Origin: Pseudonocardia autotrophica
GTDB lineage: Bacteria; Actinomycetota; Actinomycetes; Mycobacteriales; Pseudonocardiaceae
DNA length: 64,000 nucleotides
Direction: 5' to 3'
NCBI RefSeq assembly: GCF_000717175.1
Contig: NZ_JNYD01000022.1
Location: 62,001 to 126,000 of the forward strand
Of this stretch, positions 9,416 to 17,662 are shown piece after piece. The notes under the pieces are model-generated. The model was not told where the DNA came from. It worked only from the letters and a program-made list of their open reading frames with translations, and searched no databases. Each line of letters begins with the position of its first letter. Position 1 is the first letter of the stretch. Position numbers and translations under genes: made by a program.

Positions 9416-11307
9416 CAGATCTTCTCGATGCGGATCGCCGTCGCCTTGAACTCCGACGTACCCGACTTGGGGTCCCACGCGTCGTTGGTCAGGACGTTGA
9501 TGTCGACCTCCTCGGAGAAGTGCGGCGTGAACGACGCCAGGCCCGGCCGCAGGGACGGGTCGAACGCCACCGGCGCCTCGACCGCGCCGCGGCGGGACAC
9601 GACCCGCACCCGTTCGCCGTCGGCGATGCCCAGCTCCGCCGCGTCCCCGGCGTCCATCCGCAGCGACTCGCGCCGCCGCATCGGCGAGGAGTACCCGCCG
9701 CTCTGCACCCCCGAGTTGTAGGCGTCGAGGATGCGGACGGTGGTGAGCCGGATCGGGAAGTCCTCGCTGAGGACGTCGAGCGGGGCGGCGTGCTCCACCG
9801 GCATGAACGGCGCCAGGCGGCCGCGCTCCTCCGGGTTCTCGGCCCACAGCCGGGTGTGCAGCGTCGGCGTGCCGGGATGGTCCTCGTCGGGGCACGGCCA
9901 CTGGATCCCGCCGAGCGCGTCCAGGCGGGCGTAGGACATGCCGGCGTGCCAGTTCAGGGACAGCGACCGCAGCTCGTCCCACACCTCCTCGGCGGTCGGC
10001 TCGCCCCAGGCGTGCCCCATCCGCTCGGCGACGCCGCAGATGATGTGCGAGTCCGGGCGGGCCGACCCCGGCGGGTCGAGCGCCTTGCGGACGCGCTGGA
10101 CGCGCCGCTCGGAGTTGGTCACCGTGCCCTCGTACTCGCACCAGTCCGCCGCGGCGGGCAGGACGACGTCGGCCAGCTCGGCCGTGGCCGTCCGGAAGAT
10201 GTCCTGGACGACGAGGTGGTCCAGGCCCTCCAGCAGGTGGCGGGCGTGGGCGGCGTTGGCCTCCGACTCGGCCGGGTTCTCCCCGATGCAGTACAGCGCG
10301 CGCAGCGTGCCCGTGTCCATCGCCTCGAAGATCTCGGACAGGTGCATCCCCGGCTTCGGCGAGATCGGCACGCCCCACGCCCGCTCGTACCGGGCCCGTG
10401 CCTCCTCGTCGCCGAGGTCGTAGCCGCCCGGCAGCTTGGCCGGGATGGCGCCCATGTCACCGCCGCCCTGGACGTTGTTCTGCCCGCGCAGCGGCACCAG
10501 TCCCGACCCGTAGCGGCCGACGTGCCCGGTCAGCAGCGCGAGGTTGATCAGGGCGAACACGTTGTCGGCGGCGTTGTGGTGCTCGGTGATGCCGAGCGTC
10601 CAGCAGATCTGCGCGCGGTCGGCGCGGGCGTACGCGTGCGCCAGGCCGCGGATCAGGTCGGCGTCGACGCCGGTGATCTCCTGGGCACGCTCGAGCGTGT
10701 AGGGCTCGACCGTGGCGCGGTAGTCCTCGAACCCGGTCGTCGAGCGCTCGACGAACACCTCGTTGACCAGGCCGGCATGGATGATCTCCCGCCCGATCGC
10801 GTTGGCCAGCGCGACATCCGTGCCGACGTCGAGGCCCAGCCACCCGTCCGCCCACTGCGCCGTGGACGTGCGCCGCGGGTCGACCGACCACATCCGGGCG
10901 CCCTTCTTCAGGCCCTGCAGGACGTGGTGGAAGAAGATCGGGTGCGTCTCGCGCGCGTTGGAACCCCACAGGACCAGCAGATCGGCGTCCTCGGCCTCGA
11001 CGTAGGCCGACGTCCCGCCACCCGCTCCGAACACTGCCGTCAGACCGACGACCGAGGGAGCGTGTCAAGTGCGGTTGCAGGAGTCCACGTTGTTGCTGCC
11101 CATGACCACCCGGGAGAACTTCTGCGCGACGAAGTTCATCTCGTTCGTGGCCTTGGAACAGCTGAACATCCCGAACGCCTCGGGGGCGACGCCGCGGAAC
11201 CCGGCGGCGGCGCGGTCGAGTGCTTCGTCCCAGCTCGCCGGGCGTAGCACGCCGTCGGAACGGACGAGCGGCTCGGTGAGGCGGACGTGGCGGGGGCGGC
11301 GCGGCAT
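9415..11307 (-). CDS. fdhA: Formate dehydrogenase catalytic subunit with selenocysteine at codon 81
   Basis: The frame from ATG 11307 (preceded by AGGAGG) gives 80 residues ending SNNVDSCNRT, then an in-frame TGA at 11067-11065, then HAPSVVGLTAVFGAGGGTSAY and 530 more residues of Mo/W-bis-MGD enzyme. In the family this site reads NRT(C/U)HAPSV, with Cys or Sec as Mo/W ligand followed by the catalytic His; here Sec81-His82. A hairpin with a GGUCU apical loop follows the TGA. Read through, the protein is 630 residues, with GQNNVQGGGDMGAIP and a C-terminal dinucleotide-binding domain (ILDAYNSGVQSGG). It lacks the usual N-terminal Fe-S domains, which are encoded at 6648-7583. It should oxidise formate in the cytosol. 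selA/B/C/D and fdhD are not in the window. Automated callers would likely split this gene at the TGA. Confidence 0.93.
11023..11067 (-). promoter_or_regulatory. SECIS element with its UGA codon
   Basis: Directly after the TGA (11067-11065) the mRNA can fold: CGCUCC (11062-11057) pairs with GGAGCG (11028-11023), and the inner GUCGUC (11052-11047) pairs with GACGGC (11041-11036), one pair being U-G. The apical loop is GGUCU (11046-11042). The E. coli fdhF SECIS also presents GGUCU at its tip, which SelB recognises. Position, loop and stem all fit bacterial selenocysteine insertion. I folded it by eye, not by program. Confidence 0.85.
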
Positions 11308-11515
11308 CGGGCGACCTCCTGCTCGGACTGCGAGGACCAGCCGCGACCAGCCTAGTGAGAAATGTGACTCCGCACACGGGGGCGCAGGCAACTCGACCCG
11401 TCCGACAGGCCAGGGTCGCCGACCGTGATCCCGTGGTCCGCCCCCGGGACGCGGGAGTGGCGCCGGACCGCATCGTCGCGGCGCCACCGGGCTCGACGGA
11501 GCGAACCCGCAGGGC

Positions 11516-11563
11516 TCACTTCTTCTTCTTGCCCTTCTTCTTCTTGTCCTTCTTCTTGGCCAT
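11516..11563 (-). CDS. 15-residue lysine-rich micro-protein
   Basis: A strong Shine-Dalgarno (GGGGAGGTG, six bases away) precedes ATG at 11563, and the frame encodes MAKKKDKKKKGKKKK then TGA. Eleven of 15 residues are Lys, all AAG. A promoter-like pair lies about 50 bases upstream. The peptide is too short for any fold and would be a polycation able to bind nucleic acid, ribosome or membrane; no function is assigned. It lies between the formate dehydrogenase operon and the divergent acyl-CoA dehydrogenase operon. The SD and start favour real translation, while short size and low complexity limit certainty. Confidence 0.55.
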   Translation of the reverse strand: MAKKKDKKKKGKKKK

Positions 11564-11610
11564 GGCGCACCTCCCCGGCCCCTCGACGTCACGCCTCGTC
11601 AACAAACGTC

Positions 11611-11638
11611 AACCTAGCATTGACGCCGCGATCGTCAA
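11611..11638 (-). promoter_or_regulatory. Sigma-70-type promoter of the lysine-rich micro-ORF
   Basis: On the minus strand TTGACG (11638-11633) and TAGGTT (11616-11611) are separated by 16 bases, a good housekeeping sigma match for an actinomycete. Transcription would start near 11604, giving a leader of about 40 bases before ATG 11563. Extra GTTGAC copies occur on both sides, at 11645 and 11600. Confidence 0.5.
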
Positions 11639-11704
11639 GGAGAAGTTGACGTCGGTCGCTCACCGGATTCGGTGTCGAACCTGTTGTTCGGCGCGCGAGC
11701 CCTA

Positions 11705-11720
11705 CCAAACGATTGTCTGG
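11705..11720. promoter_or_regulatory. Imperfect 16-bp palindrome, candidate TetR operator
   Basis: CCAAACGATTGTCTGG matches its reverse complement at 12 of 16 positions. It lies 43 bases upstream of the acyl-CoA dehydrogenase start, in the promoter zone of an operon that ends with a TetR gene. Control by that TetR protein is an inference. Confidence 0.45.
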
Positions 11721-11762
11721 GCGGGTAGCGTCGGGCCGCGGCGGACCAACGGAGGTGTCGCG

Positions 11763-12929
11763 GTGGACTTCGAGCTGACCGAGCAGCAGCAGCTCTTCCG
11801 GAAGACCGTGCGGGCGTGGGTGGACCGCGAGGTCCCCAAGTCCTGGGCGCGGGAGCTCGAGCGCGACGAGCACCATTTCCCGTTCGCACTGTTCGACAAG
11901 TTCACGGCCGCGGGCTTCCACGGCATCGGGATCCCGGAGCAGTACGGCGGCCAGGGCGGGGACGTGCTGACCCAGATGATCCTGGCCCGTGAGCTGGCGC
12001 GGTCGCTGGCCGGGCTGACCTGGGTCTGGGGGATCACCTCCTTCGCCGGCGGCAAGTCGGTCGGGCTCTACGGCACCGAGGAGCAGAAGGCGGAGCACCT
12101 CCCGGCGATCGTCGAGGGCCGGGAGAAGTGGGCGATCGGGTTCACCGAGCCCGGTGGCGGCACGGACCTGCTGGGCGGCATGCGGACCCGGGCGCGGAAG
12201 GTCGACGGCGGCTGGGTGGTGAACGGGCAGAAGACCTGGAGCTCGGCCTCGCACGTGGCCGACTACATCCTGCTGCTGGCCCGGACCGCGGACCACGGCG
12301 AGAAGCGGCACCAGGGCGTCTCGCTGTTCATCCTGCCCGCGAAGGCCGAGGGCGTGACGGTCCGCGAGATCCCCAAGCTCGGGATGCGTGCGCTCGGCTC
12401 GTGCGACGTCTTCCTCGACGACGTGTTCGTCCCCGACGCGAACCTGCTCGGCGAGCAGGACCGGGCCTGGTACATGCTGCTGCCCACGCTGAACAACGAG
12501 CGGATCATGCTGTCCTCGTTCTGCGTGGGGATCATGGACGGGGTCCTCGAGGACGCGCTGCGGTACATGCAGGAACGGGAGGCCTTCGGCGGGCCGATCG
12601 GCCGGTTCCAGGCGTTGCAGCACCACGTCGCCAACATCGCGATGTGGCGCGACCAGGCCGAGCTGATGGTCTACCGCGCGGCATGGTTGCAGTCGTCGGG
12701 CCGCCCGTGCGGGCAGGAGGCGAACATGGCGAAGGTCGTGGCCTCCGAGCTGGCCGGGCAGGCGGCCGACCTGGGCCTGCAGATCCTCGGCGGCATGGGC
12801 TACTCGGCCGAGACGGACATGCAGCGCTACTGGCGGGACGTGCGGCTGTTCCGGATCGGGCCGGTCACGAACGAGATGGCCCGCAACGGCATCGCCGAGG
12901 GGCTCGGCCTGCCACGGTCGTTCTCGTGA
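11763..12929 (+). CDS. Acyl-CoA dehydrogenase
   Basis: The 388-residue length and sequence fit FAD-dependent acyl-CoA dehydrogenases: N-terminal helical domain starting MDFELTEQQQLFRKTVRAWV, the beta-domain FAD/substrate motif WAIGFTEPGGGTDLLGG, and the C-terminal LQILGGMGYSAETDMQRYWR followed by the arginine-rich end RDVRLFRIGPV. It would introduce an alpha,beta double bond in an acyl-CoA. The GTG at 11763 is chosen because GGAGGTG lies about 7 bases upstream and the protein begins as in homologues. The stop overlaps the GTG start of the CoA ligase by four bases, so the two are coupled. Confidence 0.92.
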   Translation: MDFELTEQQQLFRKTVRAWVDREVPKSWARELERDEHHFPFALFDKFTAAGFHGIGIPEQYGGQGGDVLTQMILARELARSLAGLTWVWGITSFAGGKSVGLYGTEEQKAEHLPAIVEGREKWAIGFTEPGGGTDLLGGMRTRARKVDGGWVVNGQKTWSSASHVADYILLLARTADHGEKRHQGVSLFILPAKAEGVTVREIPKLGMRALGSCDVFLDDVFVPDANLLGEQDRAWYMLLPTLNNERIMLSSFCVGIMDGVLEDALRYMQEREAFGGPIGRFQALQHHVANIAMWRDQAELMVYRAAWLQSSGRPCGQEANMAKVVASELAGQAADLGLQILGGMGYSAETDMQRYWRDVRLFRIGPVTNEMARNGIAEGLGLPRSFS

Positions 12930-14551
12930 GCGCTCCGCTGACGATCCCGGGCCTGGTCCTGCGGGCGGCCCGCGAGCACCCGGACTCCGACGCGTTCGTC
13001 TTCCTCGAGGTCCGGCAGACCTACCGCGAGCTGCTCGCCTCGGCGACCGAGGTGGCGCGGGCGCTCACCGCGCTCGGTGTGGGGCCGGGGGACGCCGTCG
13101 GCACCCTGATGCTCAACGGACTGGCCTTCGCCCACGCCATGATCGGGACCGCGATGACCGGGGCGCTGTTCGTGCCGGTCAACGCCCGGCTGGCACCGCG
13201 GGAGATCGCGCACGTCGTCCCCGACTCCGCCATGAAGGTCCTGCTCACCACCGACGCCGTCGACGAGCACGTGGACTACGTGGCGCGGCTGCACCAGGCC
13301 TTCCCCGAGCTGGCGGGCACCGCACCCGGGACCACGCCGGCCCTCGCCGGCGCGCCCGCGCTGGAGACGGCGGTGGTGATCGGAACCCGCGCGGCACCGG
13401 GCTTCCGCACCAGTGCGGACTTCCTCGCCCTCGGCGCCGCGGTCGACGAGGGCACCGCGCTGGCGGCGGCCGAGGCCGTCACGCCGGACATGCCGTACAT
13501 CATGATGTACACGTCCGGCACCACGGCGGAGCCGAAGGGCTGCCCGCTCACGCACCGCTCCGTCGTCGGGCTGGGGCGGGCGGTCGGCGAGGAGGCCTTC
13601 GCGCTCACCGCCGCCGACCGGATGTGGAACCCGCTGCCGATGTTCCACGTCAGCGCGCAGGCGCCGATGGTCGGTGTGCTCAACGCGGGCGCCGCCTGGC
13701 TCTCCATGACCCACTTCGAGGTCGACGCCGCGATGGCCCAGATCGAGCGCGAGCGCGCGACGATCCTCTACCCCGCCTACCCCACGCTGACCGGCCCGCT
13801 GCTGCGCCACCACTCGTACGGCCCGGACACCTTCCGACGGGCGCGCGCGATGCTCACCGTCGGCCCGCCGGACCTGCTGCGCAGCTTCCAGGAGCAGCTG
13901 CCGCACACCGCGCACGTCAGCTGCTACGGGTCCACGGAGACCGGCGGGGTCGCCATCATGGGCCGGCTCGACGACCCGCTGGAGGCGCGGCTGACCTCGG
14001 GGAAGCCCTTCACCGGCGTCGAGGCGCTGGTCCGGGACCCGGTGACCGGCACCGCGCTGCCGCCGGGGGAGACCGGGCCGCTGTGGATCCGCGGGTTCAA
14101 CCTCTTCCAGGGCTACCGCAACGACCCGGTGAAGACCGCGGCGAGCTTCGACGACGAGGGCTGGTTCCACACCGGCGACCTGGCCTCGATCGACGCCGCG
14201 GGCAACCTCACCTTCCGCGGCCGCACGAAGGACATGCTCAAGGTCGGCGGCGAGAGCGTCGGCTGCCTGGAGGTCGAGGCCCACCTGGCCGCGCACCCGG
14301 ACGTGCAGGTGGCGGCGGTCGTCGGCGTCCCGGACCCGAAGTACGGCGAGGTGCCGGCGGCGTTCGTCGAGCTGCGGCCGGGCGCGGCGCTGACCGAGGA
14401 GGAGGTGCTCGCGCACTGCCGTGCGGGGCTGGCGAAGTACAAGGTGCCGCGGTACGTCCGGGTCACCTCCGACTGGCCGATGTCCGCGACCAAGATCCAG
14501 AAGTTCCGCCTGCGGGACCGGCTGCTCGACGAGCTGTCGGCCGGGGTGTGA
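12926..14551 (+). CDS. AMP-forming acyl-CoA ligase
   Basis: This 541-residue member of the ANL superfamily activates a carboxylic acid to its CoA thioester via an acyl-adenylate. Visible motifs are the P-loop YTSGTTAEPKG, CYGSTETGG (A5-like), GWFHTGDLASID with the ribose-binding Asp, the hinge FRGRTKDMLKVGGE, and the C-terminal catalytic Lys region SATKIQKFRL. It is coupled by GTGA overlap to the acyl-CoA dehydrogenase upstream and followed 21 bases later by a TetR gene, forming an activation-dehydrogenation operon for an unknown fatty, branched or aromatic acid. The ATP-dependent step should be cytosolic. Confidence 0.92.
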   Translation: MSAPLTIPGLVLRAAREHPDSDAFVFLEVRQTYRELLASATEVARALTALGVGPGDAVGTLMLNGLAFAHAMIGTAMTGALFVPVNARLAPREIAHVVPDSAMKVLLTTDAVDEHVDYVARLHQAFPELAGTAPGTTPALAGAPALETAVVIGTRAAPGFRTSADFLALGAAVDEGTALAAAEAVTPDMPYIMMYTSGTTAEPKGCPLTHRSVVGLGRAVGEEAFALTAADRMWNPLPMFHVSAQAPMVGVLNAGAAWLSMTHFEVDAAMAQIERERATILYPAYPTLTGPLLRHHSYGPDTFRRARAMLTVGPPDLLRSFQEQLPHTAHVSCYGSTETGGVAIMGRLDDPLEARLTSGKPFTGVEALVRDPVTGTALPPGETGPLWIRGFNLFQGYRNDPVKTAASFDDEGWFHTGDLASIDAAGNLTFRGRTKDMLKVGGESVGCLEVEAHLAAHPDVQVAAVVGVPDPKYGEVPAAFVELRPGAALTEEEVLAHCRAGLAKYKVPRYVRVTSDWPMSATKIQKFRLRDRLLDELSAGV

Positions 14552-14572
14552 CCCGGCGGTGAGGTCCACGGG

Positions 14573-15229
14573 GTGGTGAACAGGAGGAGGGCGCCGCGCA
14601 CCGGCACCGCGCCGCCCTTCCGCTCCGACGACGGCCGCTGGCAGGAGCTGCTGGACATCGCGGCCCGGATCTTCGCGCGCAAGGGATACCGGTCGACCAC
14701 CCTGCAGGACATCGCCGACGAGTTCGGCGTGCTGAAGGGGAGCCTGTACCACTACATCCGCAGCAAGGACGAGCTGCTGTTCGAGGTCGTCCGGTCCGTC
14801 TACGGCGCCGGCCTGGCGAACCTGCGCGCGCTGGCCGCGGCCGACCTCGATCCCGTCGATCGGCTGCGGGCGGTGATCCGCGGGCACGTGCTGTACCTGA
14901 CCGACAACCTCGTCGGGACGACGGTGCTCCTGCACGAGTTCGACCAGCTCTCCGACGAGCACCGGGCGCGGTTGCCGATCCGCGAGTACCAGGCCGTGGT
15001 CGCCGACCTCGTCGCCGACGCGCAGGCCGACCCGCGGGTCAAGCCGGACCTGGACCCCCGGCTCACCGCCCTCGCCGTGCTCGGGGCGGCCAACTGGGTC
15101 TACCGCTGGTACCGGCCCGACGGGAAGCGCTCGCCGGACGAGATCGGCGCGGCCTACGCCGACCTGCTGGTCGACGGCATGCTGATCCGGACCGGGGCGG
15201 CCGTGCCGGGGGAGCCCGCGGAGCGCTAG
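14573..15229 (+). CDS. TetR-family regulator
   Basis: The 218-residue protein has an N-terminal TetR helix-turn-helix: LDIAARIFARKGYRSTTLQD, then IADEFGVLKGSLYHYIRSKDEL at about residues 43-64. The C-terminal helical ligand domain resembles TetR_C of fatty-acid/acyl-CoA responsive regulators. It lies at the end of the acyl-CoA dehydrogenase and CoA ligase operon, so it likely controls that operon, perhaps at the palindrome 11705-11720. Two GTG codons are adjacent (14573, 14576); the first is used here. Its stop overlaps the stop of the convergent small membrane gene. Confidence 0.9.
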   Translation: MVNRRRAPRTGTAPPFRSDDGRWQELLDIAARIFARKGYRSTTLQDIADEFGVLKGSLYHYIRSKDELLFEVVRSVYGAGLANLRALAAADLDPVDRLRAVIRGHVLYLTDNLVGTTVLLHEFDQLSDEHRARLPIREYQAVVADLVADAQADPRVKPDLDPRLTALAVLGAANWVYRWYRPDGKRSPDEIGAAYADLLVDGMLIRTGAAVPGEPAER

Positions 15230-15402
15230 AGGACGATCAGCGCGGAGGCCGCGGTGCCGATGCTCCGGAAGAAGATGATCATCGCCTGGAAGGCGTTGCC
15301 GACCGCTGCTCCTGCCGCCGCCGGGTTCGGGATCACCCAGATCAGCAGGACCAGCACGATGATCAAGCCCCATGCCCACCGTGGCATGACTCGATGGTGC
15401 AT
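15226..15402 (-). CDS. Small membrane protein (58 aa)
   Basis: The protein has one clear hydrophobic helix near the N-terminus (WAWGLIIVLVLLIWVI, about residues 8-23) and a second amphipathic/hydrophobic segment at the end (FQAMIIFFRSIGTAASALIVL). The Ala/Gly-rich link PNPAAAGAAVGNAF joins them. ATG 15402 is preferred because AGGTGGG lies about seven bases upstream; an internal ATG at 15387 has no SD, and a longer GTG/ATG form to 15432 is possible. Similar short two-helix membrane proteins are widespread in actinomycetes, but I know no function. It converges on the TetR gene, with overlapping stop codons. Confidence 0.75.
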   Translation of the reverse strand: MHHRVMPRWAWGLIIVLVLLIWVIPNPAAAGAAVGNAFQAMIIFFRSIGTAASALIVL

Positions 15403-15623
15403 CGCGCAACCCACCTGCACCAGGGGTGTCACTGGTCGAACTGGGGTCGTCGCCCTCTCTGACGACGACCGGACGCGGCCCTTTGCGCCGTTCGGTCGGA
15501 CGCCCGGCCGACACGCGGCCCCGGACCTCGCCGGTCGAGGTCCGCGGCGGTGGACCGCCCCGTGCCGTCCGGACGCGACAGGCCGGTCGACCAGGAGGCG
15601 GACGGCGTCTAGCGTCCCGGCCC

Positions 15624-16193
15624 ATGCCGATGAACGCCGTCCATCGCCGGTTGTGCCGCTCCGCGGGCTGGGCGGAGCGGATGCACGGCCAGGTCATGCC
15701 GTGGGCGCTCGACGGCGTGGCGCTCTCCGGCGAGGTGCTGGAGATCGGCCCGGGCTACGGGGTGACGACCCGCTGGCTGGCCGAGCGCGCCGGCCGCCTC
15801 ACCGCCGTCGAGGTCGACCCGGTGCTCGCCGCCGACCTGCGGTGGGATCTCGCCGGGCGGGTCGAGGTCAGGACCGGCGACGGCGCGGACCTGCCCTTCC
15901 CGGCCGGGAGCGTCGACGTGGTGGTCTGCTTCACGATGCTGCACCACGTCCCCTCGGCGGCACAGCAGGACCGGTTGTTCGCCGAGGCCGCCCGGGTGCT
16001 GCGGCCCGGCGGCACGTTCGCGGGCTCGGACAGCCGGGTCTCGCTCCGGTTCCGGCTGCTGCACGTGCGCGACACCATGGTGCCCGTCGATCCCGCCACC
16101 CTGCCCGACCGGCTCCGCGCGGCAGGCTTCGCCGAGGCGGAGACGGGCCTGGGAGGGCGCTCCTTCCGGTTCAGCGCGACCACGCCCCCGTAG
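15624..16193 (+). CDS. SAM-dependent methyltransferase (UbiE/MenG-like fold)
   Basis: The 189-residue protein has motif I VLEIGPGYGVTTRWLA at about residues 38-53, the ribose-binding acidic end AVEVDPVLA, motif II/III DLPFPAGSVDVVVCFTMLHH and post-III RVLRPGGTFAGSD. This is a class I methyltransferase of the Methyltransf_11 type. The substrate is unknown. The ATG at 15624 is used; a second ATG two codons later is possible. It stands alone, between the small membrane gene and the MFS-led operon. No strong Shine-Dalgarno is seen. Confidence 0.88.
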   Translation: MPMNAVHRRLCRSAGWAERMHGQVMPWALDGVALSGEVLEIGPGYGVTTRWLAERAGRLTAVEVDPVLAADLRWDLAGRVEVRTGDGADLPFPAGSVDVVVCFTMLHHVPSAAQQDRLFAEAARVLRPGGTFAGSDSRVSLRFRLLHVRDTMVPVDPATLPDRLRAAGFAEAETGLGGRSFRFSATTPP

Positions 16194-16265
16194 GCCGCGG
16201 GCTCGCGTCCTTCCCGTGCACCCCATAGGAATCTCCTCCCGGTTCGTGAGCCGCTGTCTCTTTGA

Positions 16266-16297
16266 CCCGATCACTCCTCGCCCGTTGACTGATCGGG
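16266..16297. promoter_or_regulatory. Inverted repeat upstream of the MFS operon
   Basis: CCCGATCA (16266-16273) and TGATCGGG (16290-16297) form a perfect 8-bp inverted repeat with 16 bases between, 42 bases ahead of the MFS start. It could be an operator or a leader hairpin. Confidence 0.4.
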
Positions 16298-16339
16298 CCG
16301 CACCCGCGGCCGCGTGTTCATCGAGGAGGACGCTGGAAG

Positions 16340-17662
16340 ATGGCAGTGCACGACGCCGCGGCCGCCCCCGTGCGGTCCCCGTCCACCGGGTCCGACGTGC
16401 GGGTGAACCCCGTCCGGGCCTGGTCCGTGACCGCGATGGCGGTCCTGTTCATCGTCGTCAACTGGGCGGACAAGGCGATCCTCGGGATCGCCGCCCAGCC
16501 GCTCATGGCCGACCTCGGCCTCACCGCGGCCGACATCGGCTTCATCGGCAGCGCCTTCTACTTCCTCTTCTCGATCACCGGCGTGGTCACCGGGTTCGTC
16601 GCCGACCGGGTGGGCATGCGCTGGGTGCTGTTCGCCCTGGCCCTGCTCTGGTCGGTGACGCAGCTGCCCGTGCTGCTCTGGGCGACCGGCGCGGCCCTGC
16701 TGATCGGGCGCATCGCGCTGGGCGCGGCCGAGGGCCCGGGCACCGCGATGGCGAGCGTCGCGTCGTTCGGCTGGTTCCCGCCCGAGCGGCGGGCGCTGCC
16801 GTCGGCGCTGGTCAGCTCGGGCGCGTCGATCGCCAAGATCGCGATCGCCCCGGTGCTGACGCTGATCGTGGTGACGTGGGGCTGGCGGGCGGCGTTCGTC
16901 GCGCTGGCCGTGTTCGGGATGGTCTGGGCCGGGCTGTGGCTGCTGATCGGCAAGCCCGGGCCGTACGCCCTCCGGACCCCCGACGCGCGGGCGTCGGCCC
17001 CGTCCGCGCCGCTGCGCGTCGTGCTCACGCGACCGACCTTCATCGGGGCCGTGATCGGCACCTTCACGATGTACGGGCTGGTCACGGTCGTGCTGACCTG
17101 GCTGCCCTCGTACTTCGAGACGGGCCTGGGCTTCAGCCGGCTCGAGGCGGGCAGCATGCTCGGCCTGCCCAGCATCGTCGGCATGGTCGTGATGATCGGC
17201 GTGTCCGCCTGGACGGACCGGCGGCTGGCCCGCGGCGCGAGCTCCCGGGTCATGCGCGGGTTCATCAGCGCGGCCGGGCTGGTGCTCGGCGGCGGGCTCC
17301 TGGCCGTGCTGCCGCTGGTCGGCGCGCCGGCCGCGGCAGTGGCGATCGTGTCGGTGGGCTACGGCATCGGCGCGGTGTGCCTGCCGCTGATGTCCGCGTC
17401 GGTCTCCCTGATCGCGCCCGCCGCGCGGCAGTCGACCGTGCTCGGGATCTTCCTCGCCCTGCAGGCGCTCTCCGGGCTGATCGCCCCCGCGGTGACCGGC
17501 CTGATCGTCGACGGCGCCGCGAGCCCGGCCGCCGGGTACGCCCTGTCCTTCCAGGTGTTCGGGCTCGCCGCGGTGGTCGGCGGCGTGGTCGTCGCCCTGA
17601 TCGTGCGGCCCGACCGCGACCGGGAGACCGTCGCCCGCGCCACCCCGGCGGTGGCGGCGTGA
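16340..17662 (+). CDS. MFS transporter, likely organic-anion importer
   Basis: The 440-residue protein has about 12 hydrophobic segments and the MFS loop 2-3 signature FVADRVGMRW. The overall pattern (NWADKAILGIAAQPLMADLGLT at the N-terminus; WFPPERRALPSALV between TM4 and TM5) fits the anion:cation symporter (ACS) branch, which takes up carboxylates. It is in the cytoplasmic membrane. It leads an operon with a CoA ligase, thiolase, acyl-CoA dehydrogenase and SDR and overlaps the ligase start by four bases, so it probably imports the acid that the operon degrades. ATG 16340 follows GAGGAGGACGCTGGAAG. Confidence 0.9.
   Translation: MAVHDAAAAPVRSPSTGSDVRVNPVRAWSVTAMAVLFIVVNWADKAILGIAAQPLMADLGLTAADIGFIGSAFYFLFSITGVVTGFVADRVGMRWVLFALALLWSVTQLPVLLWATGAALLIGRIALGAAEGPGTAMASVASFGWFPPERRALPSALVSSGASIAKIAIAPVLTLIVVTWGWRAAFVALAVFGMVWAGLWLLIGKPGPYALRTPDARASAPSAPLRVVLTRPTFIGAVIGTFTMYGLVTVVLTWLPSYFETGLGFSRLEAGSMLGLPSIVGMVVMIGVSAWTDRRLARGASSRVMRGFISAAGLVLGGGLLAVLPLVGAPAAAVAIVSVGYGIGAVCLPLMSASVSLIAPAARQSTVLGIFLALQALSGLIAPAVTGLIVDGAASPAAGYALSFQVFGLAAVVGGVVVALIVRPDRDRETVARATPAVAA

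Noticed and set aside
11065..11067. TGA inside the formate dehydrogenase gene as a nonsense mutation
   Set aside because: It falls exactly on the Sec/Cys position of the family, the rest of the frame is conserved, and a SECIS-like hairpin follows directly.
16266..16297. Rho-independent terminator of the methyltransferase gene
   Set aside because: The 16-base loop and 8-bp stem without a U-tract, close to the next operon start, fit an operator at least as well; listed as regulatory instead.
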